A DNA stretch of 64,000 bases from Bufo bufo (Eukaryota > Chordata > Amphibia > Anura > Bufonidae), in the NCBI RefSeq assembly GCF_905171765.1, contig NC_053390.1, positions 333,342,294 to 333,406,293 of the forward strand. The letters run 5' to 3'. Positions 11,451 through 22,335 of this stretch are shown here, one piece after another. A model generated the notes under the pieces. That model saw only the letters and a program-made list of their open reading frames with translations. It did not search any database and had not been told where the DNA came from. Position 1 is the stretch's first letter, and each line of letters opens with the position of its first letter. Both the position numbers and the translations under genes were made by a program.

Positions 11451-12143
11451 CTTAGCTGGTGGTCATACTAATGTGACTTGACTGTGTATTATATTGTGGA
11501 TTAGTAACTAGCTTCTCCCTGGCCACAAACATAGTTCAGTCATTATATCAGCCGCTCTCTTGGATATCTGGGTTATATCACTGAGTAAACACACTGCTTA
11601 TAAAAGGTATGGTACATTTACTATGTTACTTTTGAGAAGCCTACATTACAGCAAATGTTGTGTAAATTCCCTTTGCTTTAAGTGAGCTTTGGTAATGATG
11701 AAAAACATAATATATTTTGCAAAAGGTAAAAAAATATATATAGCTATATTACCCCTTTCCGACATGGTGATTTTAAATGTTTGCATTTTCATTTTTTACT
11801 CCCTGTCTGTGAAGTAACTAATGACATACAGGTAATCTGTCCAACAAACTGCACATCCACTGCCGGACATGGTGCTAGCTACGTGGTTCAGCAATAGCTG
11901 GCGAACCCGATGACTACAGGGGCCCTGCCTACAGTGGAATAACCTCCCTGATAAGGACGATCCCAACGATCGTAAATAGTCAAACTTAAGCGGTTTCTGT
12001 GGGTGGTATGGAATCCTAACTTGTGTTCACCCGATAGCTGTAAGTAGAGGAATAAACAGTTTCCTGAAATAAGATATATGAGAAAGTTTTTTATCTTCAC
12101 TTGTACTATTGGTTTATACAAAGTTTAACTATAGTGACAAGTG
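11451..12143. other. Mostly unassigned; fragment of a TTAACCCC-type repeat
   Basis: At 11749-11800 the phrase TTACCCCTTTCCGACATGG resembles the left end of the long TTAACCCC-type elements found elsewhere in this window. Nothing else is recognisable. No gene. Confidence 0.35.
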
Positions 12144-12440
12144 TTGAGCGAATCCTTCAATCCGAATTTAAGGATAAATTTGATTTCCCGCGGCCGACGT
12201 GATGTCATCATCTTGGGCCATGCGAGATTTCAGCAGCGGCCGGCCTGTCACGAGCAAATGGATCAGGTAAGTATGATTTTTATTTTATTTTATATTCATT
12301 TATAACTGATGCCGCGACCATGTATGAACACGACATCAGAGGGGTACAATGACAGGGATCAGTAAAATCGCCGCTCCCTATCATTGCACCCACTACTTAC
12401 AAAGAAATGTACTTCATGACGTTACATGACTTCAAGTCAT
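12144..12440. mobile_element. hAT element, left part only
   Basis: AGTGTTGAGCGAATCCTTCAA at the left matches the TAGTGTTGAGCG end of the hAT family also present at 5247-5900 and 21195. The interior resembles other frog copies. No right end was found before the next repeat, so it is truncated. Confidence 0.5.
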
Positions 12441-12473
12441 CACATTGACTTGCCCTAGGAAACATTGGGGCAC

Positions 12474-12633
12474 ATTTATCAAACTGGTGTAAGGTAGAAC
12501 TGCCCATAGCAACCAATCAAATTCCTCCTTTCATTTACCAAAGGAGCTGTCCAAAATGAAATGTGAAATTTGATTGGTTGGTATGGGCAACTAAGCCAGT
12601 TCTACTTTACACTAGCTTGATAAATTACTCCCT
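12474..12633. mobile_element. Small palindromic MITE
   Basis: The left half (GGGGCACATTTATCAAACTGG ... CCCATAGCAACCAATCAAAT) is repeated in inverse on the right (ATTTGATTGGTTGGTATGGGCA ... TTGATAAATTACTCCC). The whole can fold into a hairpin of about 160 bp. It is a common frog family and has no coding content. Confidence 0.75.
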
Positions 12634-13560
12634 TTATGTTTTTAAACTGGTATGATTATGAATAAGAAAATTGTTAACCACGTCCAGACCGGGCCATTTA
12701 CCCCCTTCCTGACCAGGCCTAATATTGCAAATCTGACATGTGTCACTTTATGGGGTAATAACTTTGGAACACTTTTATTTATCCAAGCCATTCTGAGATT
12801 GTTTTCTCGTGACACATTGTACTTTATGATAGTCATAAATTTGAGTCAATATATTTTACTTTTATTTATGAAAAATGTAGAAAAATTCGCAATTTTCAAA
12901 ATTTACATTTCTCTGCTTTTAAAACAGAAAGTGATACCTCATAAAATATTTATTACTTAGCATTCCCATATGTCTACTTTATGTTGGCATCATTTTGGAA
13001 ATTTGACGTTCTTATTGGTACCATTTTTGGGTACATATGATTTTTTGAACATTCATTATTACACTTTATGGGGCAAGGTTACCAAAGAATTGGTTGTTTT
13101 AGCACAGTTTTTTTGTTTATTTTTATAGCGTTCACCTGAAGGGTTAGGTCATGTGACATTTTTATATAGCAGATCGTTACAGACGTGGAAATACCTAATG
13201 TGTATACTGTACTTTTTCTTATTTATTTAAGTTTTACACAATAATAAAATTTTTGAAACCAAAAATAATATGTTTTAGTGTCTCCATATTCTGAGAGCCA
13301 TAGCTTTTTTATTTTTGGGGGACATACACCTTTTTGATCGCTTGGTGTTGCACTTTATGTGATATTAGGTGACCAAAAATAGCTTTTTTGGCACAGTTTT
13401 TTTTTTTTGTTTTACAGTGTTCACCTGAGGGGTTAGGTCATGTGATATTTTTATAGAGCAGGTTGTAAAGGAAGCGGCAATACCTAATAGGTCTACTTTT
13501 TTTTATTTATTTCACTTTAAAACAATAATAGCATTTTTGAAACAAAAAAATGATGTTTTA

Positions 13561-14557
13561 GGGTACTTCACACTTCCGTCGCCGGACTGCCTGTCAGATC
13601 CGTCAAAACGTATGCCAACTGATGGCATTTATAAGGCTACTTTCACACTCGCGTTTTGGCTTTCCGTTTGTGAGATCCGTCATGGGTTCTCACAAGCGGT
13701 CCAAAATGGATCAGTTTTGCCCTAATGCATTCTGAATGGAAAAGGATCCGCTCAGAATGCATCAGTTTGCCTCCGATCAGTCTCCATTCCGCTCTGGAGG
13801 CGGACACCAAAACGCTGCCTGCAGCGTTTTGCTGTCCGCTTGACGAAACTGAGCAAAACGGATCCGTCCTGGCACACAATGCAAGTCAATGGGGACGGAT
13901 CCGTTTTTTCTGACACAATCTGGCACAATAGAAAACTGATCCGTCTCACATTGACTTTCAATGGAGTTCATGACGGATCCGTCTTGGCTATGTTACAGAT
14001 AATACAAACAGATCCGTTGATGACTATTGCATGCAGTTATATTACTGTAACGGATCCGTTTTTGCAGATCCATGACGGATCCGCCCAAAACGCGAGTGTG
14101 AAAGTAGCTTAAGACGGATCAGGATCCTGATCCATCTTACAAATGCATTGAAATGCCGGATCCGTCTTTCCGGTGTCATCCGGAAAAATGGATCTGGCAT
14201 TTATTTTCTTCACATTTTTTTCTGTCTGCGCATGCGCAGACCAGAAGGCCGGATCCGGCGTTGCGGTATTTTGAATGCCGGATCCAGCACTAATACATTC
14301 CTATGGAAAAAATGCCAGATCCGGCATTTCGACAAGTGTTCCGGATTTTTGTCCGGAGATAAAACCGTAGCATGCTGTGGTATTATCTCCGTCCTGAAAA
14401 GTCAAAACGACTGAACTGAAGACATCCTGATGCATCCCGAACGGATTGCTCTCCATTCAAGATGCAGTAGGATAAAACTGATCAGTTCTTTTCCGGTATT
14501 GAGCCCCTAGGACGGAACTCTATGCCGGAAAAGAAAAACGCTAGTGTGAAAGTACCC
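13561..14557. mobile_element. Harbinger-like MITE (outer)
   Basis: Ends GGGTACTTCACACTTCCG and AACGCTAGTGTGAAAGTACCC, flanked by TTA (13558-13560 and 14558-14560). TWA target duplications with GGG/GGC...CACACT ends are typical of PIF/Harbinger. It lies inside copy A of the TTAA element: the host sequence reads ...GATGTTTTA | ATGTCTCCAGG... across the insertion, just as in uninterrupted copies. It contains a further element (13635-14109). Apart from that it is related to the element at 54682-55159. Confidence 0.85.
13635..14109. mobile_element. Harbinger-like MITE (inner, nested)
   Basis: Ends GGCTACTTTCACACTCGCGT and ACGCGAGTGTGAAAGTAGCT, with TAA on both sides (13632-13634, 14110-14112). 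It is inserted in the outer Harbinger-like element. The interior is rich in GGATCCGT palindromes and short mirror pieces (TTGACTTTCAATGG / CAAGTCAATGGGG). No coding capacity. Close relative at 42068-42560. Confidence 0.85.
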
Positions 14558-15473
14558 TTAATGTCTCCAGGTTCTGAGAGCTATAGTTTTTTTTATTTTT
14601 TGAGCGATTTTCTAATGTAGGGGTTAATTTTTTGCAGGATGATGTGATGGTTTTATTGGCACCATTTTGTGGGACATATGCCTTTTTGATCACCTGGTGT
14701 TGCACTTTTTGTGATGTAAGGTGACAAAAATGGCTTTTATTTTTATTTTTTATTTTTTATGGTGTTTATCGGACAGGGTGGATCATGTGCTATATTAATA
14801 GAGCCAGCCGTCATGGATGCGGCAATACCAAATATGTCTATTTTATTTATTATTTTCTATTTTTACAATTTTTTTATTACTTGAGGATTTTTATTTACAC
14901 GTGAAACCTTTTTTTATTTTTATTTTTAAAACCATTTATTTTTTATTTTACACTTTGCGTCCCCCATAAGGTCATTCAAGACATTTAACTTCACTTTTTT
15001 TTTTTTTACTATTGATTTCTCCTGTAACTGGGGCTGACATAGTAGCCCCAGTTACAGGGGAAATACACCCCCCCCCCTTCCTTCCAGAGAGGCTGTACAG
15101 CAGAATACAGCGCTGTACAGCCTCAGTGCAAGGCTGATCGAGGTCTGTGGAAGACCGGACAGCTCCTGCACTCTCCCAGCCACCGCGATCACATGACCAC
15201 TGGGCCGGGACAGGAAGCGCAAGCGCATGATCTGTATACACAGTGCTCATTCAGCGCTGTGTATACAGCGATCTAGAAGGCAGGGACACCTGGGAACTGT
15301 CCCTGCCTTCTTTCTGGGGTGCCCTGCTGTCACTGACAACGGGCCCCCAACTCTGCAGCTGCACGATTAGCGTGCAGCTGCCATCTCTGAATGGACGTTC
15401 CAGAACGTCCATTCAGAGATAAACAATCGCCCATAGAACGTTTATAGTCTATGGGCGGTCGTGAAGTGGGTAA

Positions 15474-15643
15474 TCACATTTACTATGGTTGTATTGGTAA
15501 AAGCATTCATCTCTGTGGGCTGTGTCTGGTCCCTTTCACTAGTATAGGGATTAAGTACAATACTGGGAATAGGCCATGGGAGAGAATTGTGTTGTTTCTG
15601 GAGAAAATGCAGATCCTTTTTTCTAATCCTGGAAAACTCCTTT
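15474..15643. mobile_element. Right half of a TTAA MITE
   Basis: Ends ...CCTGGAAAACTCCTTTAA (15626-15643), the usual right terminus of short TTAA elements in this genome. The left end is missing. Confidence 0.4.
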
Positions 15644-15975
15644 AAGTCATATAGAAAATAATCATTTCCTGTTTAAAGAACAGAAACCAGTTGTCTGATG
15701 TGGTAATGCAAATACAAGGTAACAATCATTGGCAAACACTTAAAGAGAATCTGCTGTATTTACAGATGGGTGCAAAGTGTTCTGTTTGCTTGGTGTACAG
15801 AACAGTAGGGGGTTAAAAATACAAGTAAATACAATAGCAGTCTGCTGCCACAGGCTTAATGAGGATTTTACCTGGACATTGGGACTCTCAACATATCAAC
15901 TGCTTAACACTGTTGTGGGCTTGAATTGTACCCAAAAAGTTTTCCACATTGGCAGCAGCTGAGTGTTTTATTGCG
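15644..15975. other. No recognised feature
   Basis: Unassigned unique-looking DNA between two repeats. Confidence 0.4.
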
Positions 15976-15979
15976 TTAA

Positions 15980-16260
15980 GGCTGTATTACACAGGCTGAT
16001 CCGCCTGCTCGCTAGCAGAGGATAACGCTGCTATTACATGCAGCAATCTCCCCCCCACAGCATTGGAACGATCGCTATGCCATCGCTCGTCCCCATGCTG
16101 TATAGTGATTTGCCAGCGGCAGATCGTTATTAGACACCATGATCTGCCGCCTGCAAACGATAATTTTTTAACATGTCAAAAGATTTGGATTGCTTGTTCA
16201 TTGGGCAATCAATGGCAATATTACACTGCCAGGTGATCGCCAATGAGCATTCATGTGAAC
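15980..16260. mobile_element. Harbinger-like MITE fragment
   Basis: Begins TTAAGGCTGTATTACACAGG and carries inverted short repeats (GCGGCAGATCGTTA / TGATCTGCCGC, 16116-16150). The expected right terminus is not evident. Confidence 0.4.
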
Positions 16261-16486
16261 GCTAGAACACTTCCCGATGTCATTGCTCAGGTGCTCTACA
16301 GAGCACCCAAGCACAATGGAAGTCAAAGGGAGAACCCGAGCATTAAACCATGCACCCCCTGCGCTGAAGAGGGGAGGGTGTTGGGACTCTAGTTCGGCTT
16401 AGGAGTCCCTGCTCTGACTCCATATATAGCTATGTCCATATATGGAGTCAGTGCTTGGGGACACCAAGTGTATTTAAATCTAATTT

Positions 16487-16590
16487 AGCCTCTATTTCTG
16501 AAAAGTTTCTGATGGGATTCAAACTCTCAACTTTCTATATTACAGCCAATAATCTTAACCACTACACTATACAGCTGCATGGCCAGTTAC
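16487..16590 (-). repeat. tRNA-like SINE unit 1
   Basis: On the minus strand: GTAACTGGCCATGCAGCTGT, then an A-box-like TAGTGTAGTGGTT (16558-16569) and a B-box-like GAGTTTGAATCCC (16514-16526). The spacing of about 30 bases fits an internal Pol III promoter. It is followed by AGAGGCTAAATTAG text shared with the other units. Confidence 0.6.
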
Positions 16591-16608
16591 ATTAAAAAAT
16601 AATAATAA

Positions 16609-16675
16609 TATGAGACTTCTGCTGTATAGGAATACTTGCTGTATAAGTATTCTTATACAGCAGAAGTCTCATATT
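16609..16675. repeat. Hairpin between units 1 and 2
   Basis: AATATGAGACTTCTGCTGTA is mirrored by TACAGCAGAAGTCTCATATT around a short centre near 16640. It forms a near-perfect stem of about 30 bp. Confidence 0.8.
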
Positions 16676-16692
16676 TTATTTATTTTTTTTAA

Positions 16693-16790
16693 GTAACTGG
16701 CCATGCAGCTGTATAGTGTAGTGGTTAAGATTATTGGCTGTAATATAGAAAGTTGTGAGTTTGAATCCCATCAGAAATAGAGGCTAAATT
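16693..16790 (+). repeat. tRNA-like SINE unit 2
   Basis: Plus-strand twin of unit 1: A-box-like TAGTGTAGTGG at 16714-16724 and B-box-like GAGTTTGAATCCC at 16757-16769. Nearly identical to unit 1 in inverse, so units 1 and 2 with the hairpin form one large palindrome. Confidence 0.6.
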
Positions 16791-16850
16791 TAATTTAAAC
16801 ATATATATATTAGTAATTACAAATAAAAAATATTATATATATAAATTAAA

Positions 16851-16941
16851 TCTCTATTTATGACGGGATTCGAACTCACAACCTGCGACATCACAAACCA
16901 GAATGTTAACCACTACGCTATACAACTGCATGGACAATTAC
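16851..16941 (-). repeat. tRNA-like SINE unit 3
   Basis: Minus strand. The B-box-like GAGTTCGAATCCC (16865-16877) is the best match to the GGTTCGAATCC consensus among the four, and the A-box side is TAGCGTAGTGGTT (16908-16920). More diverged from the other units. Confidence 0.6.
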
Positions 16942-16949
16942 TATAAAAA

Positions 16950-16955
16950 AAATAA

Positions 16956-17049
<94 letters not shown>
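16950..17049. repeat. (TA)n microsatellite
   Basis: About 90 bases of alternating TA interrupted once by ACAGTATA near 17010. It separates units 3 and 4 and can extrude as a cruciform. Confidence 0.95.
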
Positions 17050-17051
<2 letters not shown>

Positions 17052-17110
17052 CTTCTGCTGTATAGGAATACTTATACAGTAAGTATTCCTATACAGCAGA
17101 AGTCTCATAT
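17050..17110. repeat. Hairpin between units 3 and 4
   Basis: GACTTCTGCTGTATAGGAAT is mirrored by ATTCCTATACAGCAGAAGTC. The arms match the hairpin at 16609-16675, so the same joint recurs in both halves of the composite. Confidence 0.8.
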
Positions 17111-17123
17111 TTTTTTTATTTTT

Positions 17124-17232
17124 AGTAATTGGCCATGCAGCTCTATAGTGTAGTGGTTAACATTCTGGGCTGTAATGTAGAAGGTTGTGAGTTTGATTCC
17201 CACCAGAAAGTTTTCATAAATAGAGGCTAAAT
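17124..17232 (+). repeat. tRNA-like SINE unit 4
   Basis: Plus strand: GTAATTGGCCATGCAGCTCT, A-box-like TAGTGTAGTGG (17146-17156), B-box-like GAGTTTGATTCC (17189-17200), then TAGAGGCTAAATTAG. Same family as units 1-3. Confidence 0.6.
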
Positions 17233-17308
17233 TAGATTTAAATACACTGACTCGAGCATCGCGCTCGAGCACACGCGATATTTGGCCGAGCATGCTCGCC
17301 CAAAACTA

Positions 17309-17617
17309 ATTCCTATCATATAATAGGGGTTTGAAATTATTTTAGCAGGTTACATCAGATTTAGATCCAATATGTTAAATAATTTTGCTCGTTAACATGC
17401 ATGAGTTATTACCTCAGCTATTTTTTATTGGATTTTCTGCAAAGATTTGTACATGAACATCCATCATTTGTAAAGATGAATTTACTGGCATCTAATCAAC
17501 AAGTTTCCTTCAACTGCAAATGGTTTTACCTTGTTAGCTGTAGTGCTGTCTAGATTTTACTCCCTGGTGATAAACACATACTTTTGTGATTTTTCTGAGC
17601 CCTGGCATGCTTTCTGC
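17309..17617. other. No recognised feature
   Basis: AT-rich DNA. No gene or repeat terminus seen. Confidence 0.45.
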
Positions 17618-17620
17618 TAA

Positions 17621-17932
17621 GGCTAAGCCCACATCTGCATTACGGTATTCTGGAAGTCTGTTCCGACAGAGGAGCAGACTACCAGAATTACTATATCTGG
17701 CATAGCTGACCACTGCCGGGGCTCTCAGAATCCCCATTCACTATAATGGAATCTAGGAGGTTTCCAGAACAAAGTCTGCATTCATGCCGAAACCCGACAG
17801 ATTCCATTATGGTGAATGGGGATCCAGCGAGCCGTGCCGGTATCTGGCTATGCTGGATATGGCAATTCTGGTAGTCTGTCCCTCTAACGGAACAGATTAC
17901 CGGAATACCGGAATGCAGAGTGGAACCTAGCC
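17621..17932. mobile_element. Harbinger-like MITE, GGCTAAGCCCACATCTGC ends
   Basis: The left GGCTAAGCCCACATCTGCAT and the right ATGCAGAGTGGAACCTAGCC are inverted repeats, preceded by TAA and followed by TTA. The interior has further mirror segments (CCCCATTCACTATAATGGAA / TTCCATTATGGTGAATGGGG). No coding capacity. Confidence 0.7.
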
Positions 17933-18330
17933 TTACCCATCTATCTTGAAAAGCATCTGGCACTGTTTTTTCCATTTAGAATAATACAGTATATTCCCTT
18001 GAGAGGCCGTAATTAAATGTAACTTTCTACCTTTTTGGTGTTATGCAAGATTTTCTCAGGAGATTTAATTTACAAGTAAATGAGTCAAAAGGGTTTGTCT
18101 GTTTCTGCATGAGTCTTAAAGCATCCTGTATGTGCGGATACAAAGATAGCTGTCAATCAAACATCCCTCATGTACTGAGAGCTGTTCAAGGGGATGGTCT
18201 AAAGTTAGAAAAAGCAGAGATGTAAATGTATAAATTACAGGTTTTACCAAATCATTTCCCACAAAACTATTTATCAATCTGCTCAGCTCCTCCTGCTCTA
18301 TACCATCACTGCATTTGTGATAGGTCATGT
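17933..18330. other. No recognised feature
   Basis: Unique-looking DNA. Short open frames show no family resemblance. Confidence 0.45.
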
Positions 18331-18334
18331 TTAA

Positions 18335-19361
18335 AGAGGACTTGTAACTTGTCCTGACATGTCAGGAGATTGCATTCCCCATCTAATAACAATTCTGGAG
18401 CATCTATTTGTACGACTCTGTGATGTGACATTCCTCTATTATTCCTGATTCCTAACAGTTTGCAACATTGGTCTAGATGTTACCAGTTGGGGGGTGTCCC
18501 TGCATGGACTGACACTATCCAACAGGGCTGGGACAAGGCCATTTGGTGCCCAGGGCGAAGATGGCAAACTGCGCCCCCCCCCCCCCCCCCCCGTTTTTAA
18601 GAAAGAATCAATGTTGTTTCAAAACAAGAATATACTTAAAGCAATAGAACAAAGGACTGTGGGACTTTGATTGGACTGAGATGACCATAATTTTTTTAAT
18701 AAAAAAATTAGTTTGTTATTTGTATTACATTATTTTCTTACTTTTTACAGTCTGTGTGTGAGTAGCAGCTAGTGAAGGCAGGCTCCTCGTGGCTTGTTCT
18801 TCACGCGCCGACACAGCTCCCTGTAGGCTGCGCGAGTCCTCCCTCTCTCACCTCACACCTCGCCTCCGGCGTGAGCCGCGTGACGTCACACGGCGCACGC
18901 CGGTGGTATCAACCAAATGAATCCTCGATGGGGGGGGGGCGAGGAAACGCAGAGGAGGAAAGGGAGCCCGAGCCAGGAGCGCAGTCGGCACAAAATTCAT
19001 AGGGGGAGAGAAGGAGCAGCGCTGACATGGCTGGTGTGGACGGTGTAGGCGGGTGCAGGAGCGCACTCAGCACAGCAAGCACAGCAAGTGGCGCTTGGCT
19101 AATGTGGTACAGTGAAGCTGTACACTGCTGGCACTTCACCTGCGCCCCCCTCCTGTCCGCAAATGGTAGCGCCCAGGGCCTGTGTTTCTGAGACGCAGAG
19201 TTGTAGCCTACTCCATACTGGCTGTAATCCATTCATTTATAACTTCTGGGAGGAATAATAATGGCACATCAGAGAGTCATAAAAATAGATGCTCCAGAAT
19301 AGTTAAGGGGGATGTAAGTAGTTACTAAAACAGACATGTTGGGGGAGGTTACAAGTATTCT
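18335..19361. mobile_element. TTAA MITE carrying a second insertion
   Basis: Left TTAA+AGAGGACTTGTAACTTG (from 18331) and right inverted GTTACAAGTATTCT+TTAA (to 19365). The interior from about 18525 to 19185 is a separate repeat that starts CAGGGCTGGGACAAGG-CC, then GGTGCCCAGGGCG, and includes a run of 22 C at 18575-18596. Its right end, near GCGCCCAGGGCCTGTG, is not sharply defined. No gene. Confidence 0.65.
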
Positions 19362-19365
19362 TTAA

Positions 19366-21195
19366 GATTAGTATAAGCAGGCATGGAATTCAGCCGGTTC
19401 CCTCCAGTTCTTCAGATCCGTTTGTTAAAATTACAGCCGGATCGGAGAACCGTGTTGCTGGCTGAATCCCGATCCGGAGCTGGGCAGCGGCGGCAGCAGG
19501 TCAGGGGAGATGAGCGATACAGATTAATGTTGCAGCAGAGCAAGGGAGAGGCGTCTCCCTTGCCTGCTCCTCTGATAGGCGGCAGGCAATCAGAGGCTGG
19601 CGCAGGCGTCCGCCTGAGCCGAGATTTGTACTGCACAGGACACAGGCCGAAAGAGGCCTGCATCGCTGCCAGCATGGAGGTAAGTATTAGTGTTTGTTTT
19701 TTTTTCTTTTATGTGGCGCGCTATGGGGGCATCAACTGGGGGAATTACTGGCACATGACGGGGGACACTATGGGGGCAAAACTGGCACATAATGGGGAAC
19801 ACTATGGGGGCATTACAGGCACATGATGGGGGAAAATATGGGGGCATTACTGGCACATGATGGGGGACACTGTGGGGGGCATTACAGGCACATGATGAGG
19901 AATACTATAGGAGCATTAATGTAAGTAGGTAAGTATTAGTGTTTTTTTTGTTTTTTTTTTATGTGGCGCGCTATGGGGGCATTAACTGGGGGCATTACTG
20001 GCACATGATGGGGGATACTATGGGGGCATTACTGGCACATGATGTGGGATACTATGGGACAATTACTGGCACATGATGGGGGACTCTATGGGGAATTACT
20101 GGTACATGATGGGGGACACTATGGGGGGCATTACTGGCACATCATGGGGGACACTATGGGGGCATCACTGGCACATACTGGTGGACACTATGGGGGCATC
20201 TACTGGCACATCATGGGGGACACTATGGTAGCATTACTGGCACATCATGGGGGAACCTATGGGGGCATCTACTGGGGGCATTACTGGCACATCATGGGGG
20301 ACACTATAGGGGCATTACTGGCACATCATGTGGGACACTATGGGGGCATCTACTGGGGGAATTAATGGCACATCATAGGGGGCACTATAGGGGCCTCTAC
20401 TGACACATCATGGGGAGACTGTGGGGGCATCTACTGGGGGCATTACTGGCACATCATGGGGGACACCATGGGGGCATCTACTGGGGGCATTACTGGCACA
20501 TCATGGGGGACACTATAGGGGCATTTACTGGCACATCATGGGGGACACTATGGGGGCATCTACTGGGGGAATTACTGGCACATCATGGGGGAACTATGTG
20601 GGCATCTACTAGCACATCATAAGTCAAACTATGGGGGCATCTACTGGGTGCATTACTGGCATATCATGGGGGGCACTTTGGGGCATCTGGCACATCATGG
20701 GGGATTATGTGGGCATTTATACTGGCACATAAGTGGGGGCACTATGGTGGCATCTTATACTGGCACATTGTGGGGGCATTATGGTGTTGGTGAGGGGAAA
20801 GAACACTATGGAGGCATATTATATAGGCAAATTATGGGGGCACTATGAAGGGGAATTTATACTGGTGCATTATGGGGGAAACTATGGGGGAATCTTATTC
20901 TGGCACATTATGGGGGCACTATGGAGTTGGGGAGAACACTATGGGGGGCATATTATATGGGCACGTTATGGGGGCACTATAGCGAAGGGGAAGAAGCGCT
21001 ATGGTGGCATTTTATACTGGCACATTATGAGGGACACATTGGGGAAGGGGAGAGTACTACTTGGAACTGAACCCGAGTTTGGGAAATGTTTTTTTACAGT
21101 ACAAATTAATTTATGGAGCCAATACATATTAGATTTAAGTTTTATGCGAATCGACTTCGGATGTTTCATCTGAAGTCGATTCGCTCATCCCTAGA
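19366..21195. mobile_element. hAT-like element expanded by a minisatellite
   Basis: The right end GTCGATTCGCTCATCCCTA (21177-21195) is a hAT-type terminus (inverted: TAGGGATGAGCGAATCGAC), with a perfect short hairpin CGACTTCGGATG / CATCTGAAGTCG just inside. The left end is not recognised. The GC-rich 19380-19700 segment leads into the tandem array. No transposase. Confidence 0.5.
19720..21055 (+). repeat. GGGGGCATTACTGGCACAT minisatellite array
   Basis: About 40 imperfect units of roughly 31-33 bp (consensus ACTATGGGGGCATTACTGGCACATGATGGGGG), with higher-order variants that include ATCTACTGGGGGC. It is G-rich on the plus strand. A 240-bp segment containing GTAAGTATTAGTGTTTG-TT recurs at 19680 and 19925, so part of the array duplicated as a block. 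Several long frames run through it (up to 146 codons) only because the unit lacks stops. They are not genes. Confidence 0.9.
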
Positions 21196-21780
21196 CATAA
21201 TGTTTACACTATTAGTGTCAGGGGCACTATTTGCTGGGTGCAGTTATTTTAGGGCAGTGTGTGCCAATAATTATTGAAGGGGCAATATGTTTGTGGTACT
21301 AGTGTTATCATTGTGATTATCTGTTTCTGTAGTATAGTATTGGGAGCACAGCGGGCACTATCTGTGTGGTACTAGTATTATCAGGTGGATTATCTGTTTC
21401 TGTATTATAGTATTGGGGAGCACAGCGGGCACAGTATTGGAGGTGGCAGGATGAGTTGTTCAGAAGGTAGGAGGAGGATGGAAAAGTAGGAGCCTAAGAT
21501 GTTTTTTTGTCAAACTGCAGAGACAAGAGATGGGTGAAAAATTATTATGGGGGTCTGGTCTGAAAGGAGAAGATGAGGAAAGAAAACATCTGCATCAGAG
21601 GCGACGTCACTGGATGTAAGAGGTATGTGGCACTGTATTCTGGATAGCACTGAATATATTGTGTATGCAAATATGTCTTTAGTGCTAAGACATCCGGACG
21701 TCCCGGCGACAGTGAGTGGCAGGAGATCTGCGAGACTGGCAACACGTGGTTTGATCTGACAGGTTTTCCTTGTGGATCAA
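21196..21780. other. Unassigned, repeat-like
   Basis: Contains an imperfect duplication of GTGGTACTAGTGTTATCA (21294-21312 and 21355-21381), each followed by GTATAGTATTGGG-AGCACAGCGGGCAC-like text. No gene. Confidence 0.4.
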
Positions 21781-22289
21781 TAGGTGTCTGTGTTGTTTCT
21801 GGTAAAGGCCACTAATGTGGTAATTTAACATTCCTTATTTATAGTTGCTTCTCCCACAATGCTGTGCAGTTTATAGCTTCTGTGCCTGTGGATAGTTTGT
21901 GGTTGGATCTCGGCTGAGTTCCCCTTCTTCCATTGCTTCTTTGAAGTTAAATCTTTCCTTTACCTTTTTCATTTTGTTTGGGTTATGTGTGTTGCTTTTC
22001 CTTATTGTTTGCATTAGGCCTGTAGAAGAGTCCTGCTCATCCTTCCTTTTGGAGGCACAGGTAGTCTCATCCCTGCCATTAGTACCAGGGTCCTATAGGG
22101 CTAGATAGGACTCTAGTTATTCCTGCGTATGAACTCGCCTACCTTTGGGGTCTGTTCATACTGGTACTCAGTCAGGATTTTGGTTAGGGTTTTCACTAGG
22201 AGGTGTCCACCTTCCTTCCCTAGTTCTCAGGCCTGATTCCCTGTTCCCCCATTCCCTCCTATGCTCGGTGTGGTGTTCGAAGCGTGACA
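21781..22289 (+). mobile_element. Probable 5' LTR of a Ty3/gypsy element
   Basis: Lies directly upstream of a gypsy gag. It ends AAGCGTGACA (22280-22289), the same GTGACA end as other LTRs in this window, followed by the leader TTATAAACTGCCAAAACC where a primer-binding site would be. The left border is unclear and the second LTR is absent, so the extent is provisional. Confidence 0.5.
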
Positions 22290-22335
22290 TTATAAACTGC
22301 CAAAACCGTAATTTTTTGTTTGTTTGTGTGCAGCC

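Larger units (their letters stand above)
12674..15473. mobile_element. Long T-rich TTAA-flanked element, copy A
   Basis: The left end TTAACCACGTCCAGACCGGG and the right end CGGTCGTGAAGTGGGTAA are imperfect inverted repeats beside TTAA or a one-base variant. The interior repeats a 400-600 bp module with landmarks such as GGGTTAGGTCATGTG, TACCTAATATGTCTACTTT, TTTTAGTGTCTCCA and TGATCGCTTGGTGTTGCAC. It then passes into a GC-rich right part (14990-15420) with inverted repeats at 15390-15420. It matches copy B at 60580-63661 in organisation. No transposase is encoded. It is broken by two nested insertions (13561-14557). Confidence 0.7.
16270..17308. repeat. Composite region of alternating tRNA-like units and hairpins in a hAT-like shell
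   Basis: The right end GAGCATGCTCGCCCAAAACTA (17288-17308) resembles a hAT terminus (inverted: TAGTTTTGGGCGAGC). The left part 16280-16440 has the GAGCACCC/GAACCCGAGCATTAAACC text of the same frog family. Inside are four tRNA-like units in the order minus, plus, minus, plus (16487-16590, 16693-16790, 16851-16941, 17124-17232), two hairpins and a long TA tract (separate entries). The left boundary is uncertain. Confidence 0.55.

Noticed and set aside
13725..14414. Several frames on both strands rich in GS and ADP-type motifs
   Set aside because: They are translations of GGATCCGT-rich Harbinger-like MITEs.
16693..16790. Functional tRNA gene
   Set aside because: A and B boxes are present but a proper acceptor stem and anticodon arm cannot be built, and four related units form a repeat.
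20039..21173. Long open frames rich in G, H, W, Y and T
   Set aside because: They are the translation of a stop-free minisatellite unit in several frames, not a protein.
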